Of a stretch of DNA of 26,329 bases, positions 21,341 through 26,329 are shown piece by piece. The DNA comes from Plantago elongata (Eukaryota > Streptophyta > Magnoliopsida > Lamiales > Plantaginaceae), in NCBI GenBank assembly GCA_036897095.1, contig JAYMSP010002099.1:1-26329 (forward strand), given 5' to 3'. The notes beneath the pieces were generated by a model that saw only the letters and a program-made list of their open reading frames with translations, had not been told where the DNA came from and ran no database searches. Position 1 is the stretch's first letter; each line of letters opens with the position of its first letter. Position numbers and translations under genes: made by a program.

Positions 21341-23479
21341 ATGTTGAATGCATTGAAGTTACAGATTCCGGCGAGTCCTTGCAAATTGCAATTAAACACT
21401 CACACACACGCCGTCTCTTTCGGCCCATCTATCACTCTCCGGCTACCCAATCGCCGGAGAAGTAGTGATTTCGCTTCACTCGCCGTTCAAACGTCGTCTT
21501 CTGAGCTGACTTCAAGTGTTGGATACTCGCCCGTGATTCAGCAGCCACCTCTTCTTACTCAGCGACACATTAACGTCCTCAGTTTCTTCGCCTGCGTTGT
21601 ATGCACTCTTCTCCTTCCCTATCTCCATTAAACGCCTGTAAATGCACTTGCTGATTTTGCTTCAATTTTAACCAGTGCTGAATTTTTCTGATTGTTGTAA
21701 CTTGTGAGCTCAATTGTGAATTGGCTAAGAGATATTGTTAGTTCAAAATTTCATATATTCAATACCAAAAATGATAGTAGTTCATGTATATAGGCAGGCC
21801 AAGATTGTTAATGTGGCTACAAATGCTATAGTTCAATGTTAAGCACCTTTTGTGTACTTGCTTTCGTGTTAGTTGTTAAGTTTTCGTGCTGTGTTAACAA
21901 TTTCACCTTCTGTTTGTTGGACTGGCCTTATATAGAGGCACATTACAACAGAGCGCCACTAATTAGACGTTTACTGTGTTTTATAACAAGGTTTCTCAGA
22001 AGTTTCTCAGGTTTCTACTTTCTAGCTTCTTGTGGATGGTAGAAAGCCTATTAACCTGATTGTTTCTTCAATTTTTTTTTATAATCGTAAATGGAAATTG
22101 ACTTGTTAAGTGGAGTAGCTTGTTCACAACATACCGGACTTGCAAACTGAACTAGAGGTTATCTCAAGTTCCTCAAGTGTCAACATTCAGGCTCTCTTCT
22201 TTTTTTTAGCTGCGATTGAAATACTAACGAATATGAGAACAAGTTTTATTGTGTATACTTCGGTGAGTCTGCCCTAGGGAAGGTGGAACAGTCATTGACT
22301 CATTGTTGCATCCTCTAGCTTTCGGTGTTGAATAATTCTGCCCTCCTGTTGCTTTTGCATGTTGGATTCTGTGGTTTTGCTGAGTTATAAAATTTCTGTG
22401 CTTTTGCTTAAACTTTATCCCTTTCTGATTTAGTTTGTACCTACAGACAGCAATATCTGCAACATGGCTCTTTTGCGCGGCGATTCCTACTCTTCTGGTT
22501 TGTGTTCTTATATCTCTTTTGCTTTATGTTCGTTTCTCAGATATGGTTTTTAGTTGGGATAGACATATAAAGCTTCAACTATCATCAGCGATAGTAGTTG
22601 ATAATGACCATGGAACAGACTAATTGAAGTTGTATGGTCTTATTCGTTTCAAAGAACTTTGTGTATGTTGAATGGTCATCTGCTGGAATTCCTTGGCATG
22701 TCCCACACATTATTAAAAGTGACTTGAGCAGCTGCTATTTTGACGCAGAACTGTGATTTAAAATCATCAATGACAACGTCTAATCAAGATTGTCGTAACA
22801 CAAATTTCTATGGATCCAAAGCACTATAAGCTGTACTTCATCCATGTGATTTGGTTGCATTATGTGGAGGTCATTATGGTTGGTTGCTTGCAGGCATTTA
22901 AAAGGGCAGCCGAGTCGATGGAGAAATTAATGGATGTGGCAAGGGAGGAGATTCCTGACACAATGGCTGCTGTTCGATTATCTGGAATGGAGATTGGTGA
23001 CTTAACAATGGAGCTTAGTGATCTTGGGTCGGTATTTTGAAATAAACCACTGCAAGCTATCTGATTGTCAGATTCTTATTTTCTTCTTTACATCTATATT
23101 TTCTGATAATGTATAGTGGACTCATGCAGCCAAGGAATAACTCGAGGCGTTCAAAGCTCAACTCGAGTTGTTCGTATGGCTGAAGAAAGATTGAGACAAT
23201 TTACAAACTCGACTCCAACAGGTCACTAGTGTGCATCTATTACTCTTACTTTTCTCCTAAAACATGGAATACCGAATTCACTTAATCTTTACTTAAATAG
23301 TATCTGTGCAGACGGTGGCCCCAATAGAAACAGAAAACCCGAAGCTAGCTCTAGCTAGAAGTGCACGGGGCATGAGGGAGGGGATCATTAAAAGTCGTTC
23401 AGTGGTGCAGATGGTTTTCAGTCTGACCAGGTTTTCTAAGGTGCTCTTGAACTTTCTCAAATCCCGAACAAAGGCCTAG
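21341..23479 (+). CDS. Probable plastid-targeted membrane protein of unknown function
   Basis: Five exons (21341-21598, 22447-22497, 22894-23027, 23130-23221, 23301-23479) join in frame to about 237 residues. Residues 1 to about 60 are rich in Ser, Thr and Arg and poor in acidic residues (RLPNRRRSSDFASLAVQTSSS), as in chloroplast transit peptides. A hydrophobic segment at about 76-103 spans the exon 1/2 junction (VLSFFACV then TAISATWLFCAAIPTLL). An amphipathic helical part follows (AFKRAAESMEKLMDVAREEI, GITRGVQSSTRVVRMAEERL) and then a basic tail (RSARGMREGIIKSRSVVQ, SRTKA). I recall similar plant proteins annotated only as transmembrane or DUF948-like, which is from memory. The last acceptor is placed at 23300 because the AG at 23310 would shift the frame and stop early. 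No disruption is seen. Confidence 0.8.
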
Positions 23480-24421
23480 TTCAAGCTTAGATTGCAGTGG
23501 CGATTTAAGTTATTCGGTTTACCTTGATGTATCTACTGATTGAAACTTCAAATATCTGAGCATGAGGTATTACAGAGATGGCCTTTTCAGGCGTAAAAGA
23601 ACACCTGACCTGCTAATGCAATTTCAGTCGTATCACATGTACAACACCCCTGGTTTTAATTTTCTTTCTTTTGCCTATCAATGTAATCCAGTTCACTTGT
23701 TCCCCTTCCAACAAACGGACCATATTGGTGTTGATAAAAACGAGTATCAAGTAATTATACTAAAAACAACTAGGGTAAGTACTTAAACGGCTAAACTCAT
23801 GCCTGCTCCAATACCCTTGTTAATAAAAGCTTTCAGCCGAAGTACCCATCTAAGATATCTACATAAATGCTCATATCCATAACCCTGCTGGAAACTAGAT
23901 CAATGGGTATCTGTATACTTGCGCAATGAGGATGGCAGGAACAGAATAAACATAGAACAAAATGAATTTTAATGCAAAAAAGTTGAGGAAATAAATTCTG
24001 CATGTACAAGTCAAACAACTAAGGATTAAGCTTCTCAAATACATCAATCACACTATTCCATTGGCGTCAGTGGTTTCAGTTCTACTTGAACACAACTAAC
24101 TGGCTTGCCTAATATACACCACATGACATATCTTTACAGACTATTGAAGACCTAATTTGGCCCGTGGCGAACAGCCCATCATATTGAACTTGGCTTTATC
24201 AAAAATTTAAGCACTCCTTCGTGCCTACCCACAGCTTCCAAGGACTACAAAATCTGCATGTAGGGTTCAGTCAAAAGATAACTTGTTATTCAAATAAGCG
24301 GAGTTCTTTTCATCAAACATACGTGGAAAAAACCCAGGAATGATAATGAAGTTATCTTATTTCTTGTCTGTTTCGTTTGTGGTCTACAAGACAAAGGCAG
24401 AGAAGAGCTCAGCATACCGTG
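23480..24421. other. Spacer between convergent genes
   Basis: About 940 bp between the stop codons of the plastid-protein gene and the minus-strand gene on the right, so it should hold both 3' UTRs and poly(A) sites. Open frames inside it (for example 23562-23786 plus, 23833-24018 minus) look like chance. No repeat or element is recognised. Confidence 0.55.
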
Positions 24422-24658
24422 CTATTCTTGTTTGTCATGTTGATGGTTTCTGGTGCTCTCGGTGCTGGGATCCAAGCCAAGACACTTGAGAAATGCTTGT
24501 TTAAAAAGTCCAAAGTAGTTGCAAGGGTGATTTGGAGATCTGAACATTTTCACAAACACCGAGTCCTTTAGAGAAGGTTCATTTTCTATTTCTTCTTCTC
24601 TAGTTGGCCTCGGCTCTCCACTAGATCCTGCAACTGTTCTGTTTCGAAGATTTTCCAC
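24422..24658 (-). CDS. Last exon of a minus-strand gene of unknown function (partial)
   Basis: A minus-strand exon begins after a good acceptor (CTTTTCCTGGCAG) and encodes 78 residues to a TAG: VENLRNRTVAGSSGEPRP, TREEEIENEPSLKDSVFV, KMFRSPNHPCNYFGLFKQ, AFLKCLGLDPSTE and a polar end, NHQHDKQE. The composition (charged linker, then a compact hydrophobic/basic block) is protein-like and unlike the surrounding AT-rich intron translations. The gene must extend to the right, possibly beyond the window. I do not recognise the family. The frame continues upstream of the acceptor to 24727 (LDHIQIFSWQ), but that part looks like intron. Confidence 0.65.
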   Translation of the reverse strand: MENLRNRTVAGSSGEPRPTREEEIENEPSLKDSVFVKMFRSPNHPCNYFGLFKQAFLKCLGLDPSTESTRNHQHDKQE

Positions 24659-25423
24659 CTGCCAGGAAAAGATTTGAATGTGGTCTAACTCTAAATACAT
24701 TATACTATAAACGACGGGTGATAACAAATTAGCTAAAAAAAATTGGACAAATAGTTCTTAACTTCCCTGCATTTGATAGTTCAGTGTGAAGTGATAACTA
24801 TAGGGAAAAAAACCTGGATTTTCATGCAAAAGAGCAACCAGGCTCGATCTTATTCACTCTTAAAAGACATCACATAAGCACAATAAAAAACTCTACTACA
24901 CACCATTTTAAATTACTTGTACAGGTCTAAATAAGTCAATTTCATTTAGATCTAAAAATAGGATGACATCCATGTTATAAAGAAGAGACCATGGACACTC
25001 ACATAATTGCTCATATACAGCAATACTATACTACACTACAATCAGGACCCGATACCCTGAAAGTAAGATGCTTAAAGGTTAATACTAGCCACAAGTTACT
25101 TCTATTCTGATATGACACGCCAAAATTGAAAATGAAGCTGCTGAAAATCAACCGGGAAGTAGTTGTGTCCTAACTGTAAAATATGTAGAAGTTCACAGAT
25201 GAATCTCGGCATCATCCATTTCGATAATGCTTTATCCTTCACACCAAAGACCAATTCTATTTTAGAAGTATTAAGTCAAATCTTAGACAATAAAACACAA
25301 CTCGCAATTGGGCTGGCAGAAATATGAAAAACTCAGAGCAATAGCCTGAATATATTATTCTTGCAATTTCCACATGTGTAATTTTATAAATTTGTGTAAG
25401 TGTGTATGTTGTGTACAGTACAC
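24659..25423 (-). other. Probable intron region of the right-hand minus-strand gene
   Basis: AT-rich DNA with no solid exon. A 35-nt segment, 24848-24814 on the minus strand, has splice-like ends and reads SSLVALLHENP in one frame, but that phase does not join the last exon without another exon between, so it is not called. Nothing else is recognised here. Confidence 0.4.
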
Positions 25424-26006
25424 GAGTATTTTCAAAACTGAAACGTGTTCTGATGTTTGGAATGGGCTCAGGATCTGGCAAATGGATTTTTGTGTGTAGG
25501 CAAAGCTATTAGTATAGGATTTATCAAAACCTGTGACAGAACTAATTGGAGGAGAAATCATGATCATGAGTATGGAAGAATTGGGTCTTGTGTTAATAAA
25601 GCAAGATCAATACCATATTAGGCCTATCCAGATAAACTTCTGATATATGTGGAGTTGTGGACCACTTACCAATGCTAAAGACCTTGGAAAAATATACATC
25701 TATTCAAAGATAGTTGCAATAGGAAAAACAAGGAAAAATGAATATACATATCTACTCATACAAGCAAGGAAAAAAAAACAAATTGGAACAGATGGCATAA
25801 GGACAATTGCGTTTCTAACAATTGCTTCACATCTATTAAGATCACTGCGTTTCTAACAATTGCTTCTTAAGTAAAAGATATTCTACAAGACAGGACAATA
25901 ATGGTTTAGACGGTGGCTGAACATCCTACATAAATATATCGTGTATCAACATACTTTCAAGGTATCCAAGATCTCTGAGCAATGTCATATCCACAATGTT
26001 CAGATC
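25424..26006 (-). CDS. Tentative internal exons of the right-hand minus-strand gene
   Basis: Two minus-strand segments with splice-like borders have compatible phases. 26006-25955 reads DLNIVDMTLLRDLGYLE, after AAAATAG and before GTATGT. 25474-25424 begins after TTTGCCAG and continues PEPIPNIRTRFSFENT. The donor of the second is weak (CTC|GTGTAC). The join would put Asn between the two peptides. No family is recognised, and the connection to the last exon at 24422-24658 is not shown, so this is a lead only. Confidence 0.25.
25808..25866. repeat. Perfect 21-bp direct repeat, period 38 bp
   Basis: TGCGTTTCTAACAATTGCTT plus C occurs at 25808-25828 and again, identical, at 25846-25866, with 17 bp between. 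It lies in what is probably an intron of the minus-strand gene. No function is apparent. Confidence 0.85.
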
Positions 26007-26329
26007 CTATTTTAATGGATAGGTCACATGCTGTGCAAATCAAATTACTCCAGAAACTGAAAGTTCTTAAGGCATCTTAAGATAAATACTGGTGAGAAAT
26101 CTTCAAATAATTCGATTTCCCGTACATGATATGGTTTTGACTTCAGCATCACAGGGTTCACCAGTTTGACTACATATGACTACCCATTGTGTTGCAGTCT
26201 TGCAAAATCACTCAAGCACATAATTTGAATTCAAAACTTCCAGTCCCATCATCGATAAAGAAGTTCATATTCAGTTCACAATTGCATTCATATCATAATC
26301 AGCACCAACTGATTCTCTCAAGAATTATC
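26007..26329. other. Right edge, probable intron or upstream part of the minus-strand gene
   Basis: Non-coding in most frames. A minus-strand frame near 26220-26270 reads MNFFIDDGTGSFEFKL, which superficially resembles an OB-fold motif, but no acceptor precedes it and it ends in TGA, so it is not called. Confidence 0.35.

Noticed and set aside
23301..23350. Exon starting at ACGGTGG after the AG at 23310
   Set aside because: It shifts the frame and stops within 16 codons; the AG at 23300 gives a full-length basic tail.
26215..26275. Minus-strand MNFFIDDGTGSFEFKL as an OB-fold exon
   Set aside because: A short match to a common motif only, no splice acceptor upstream, and a stop right after; a chance similarity is more likely.

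Overview
The window looks like nuclear DNA from a flowering plant, most likely a eudicot. It is AT-rich, its genes are split by GT..AG introns of about 95 bp to 2.2 kb, it carries small MITE-type transposons, and its proteins match land-plant families. I see no bacterial operons, CRISPR array, tRNA or rRNA. Exon limits below were read by hand from frame, splice dinucleotides and protein continuity.

Layout. Positions 1-5040 are gene-poor AT-rich intergenic DNA holding a Tourist-like MITE, a Stowaway-like MITE and a degenerate tandem repeat. Positions 5049-16021 are a complete plus-strand RKP gene: TATA box, CT-rich leader with uORFs and a leader intron, 11 coding exons for about 1,288 residues (SPRY domain plus C-terminal RING), and a poly(A) signal. 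Its introns hold a short plastid ndhF fragment, local tandem repeats, a CA microsatellite, a duplicated block with a T-run, and a second Stowaway-like MITE that can fold into a long hairpin.

Positions 16750-19810 hold weak, fragmentary exon-like signals on the plus strand with in-frame TGA codons, interrupted by a roughly 0.9 kb element with terminal inverted repeats of about 270 bp. Positions 20380-21037 hold two phase-compatible exons of an unrecognised gene on the minus strand, apparently 5'-truncated. Positions 21341-23479 are a five-exon plus-strand gene for a probable plastid membrane protein of about 237 residues. From 24422 to the right edge is the 3' part of a minus-strand gene. Its last exon is convincing; exons further right are tentative.

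The genes are independent plant transcription units, not a functional cluster. RKP is a known cell-cycle ubiquitin ligase and nothing here amounts to a clearly new system. The observations most worth checking are AUG-stop upstream ORFs in the leaders of both complete genes, the plastid ndhF fragment inside an RKP intron, the hairpin MITE, the long-inverted-repeat element, and the decayed gene fragments between RKP and the plastid-protein gene.
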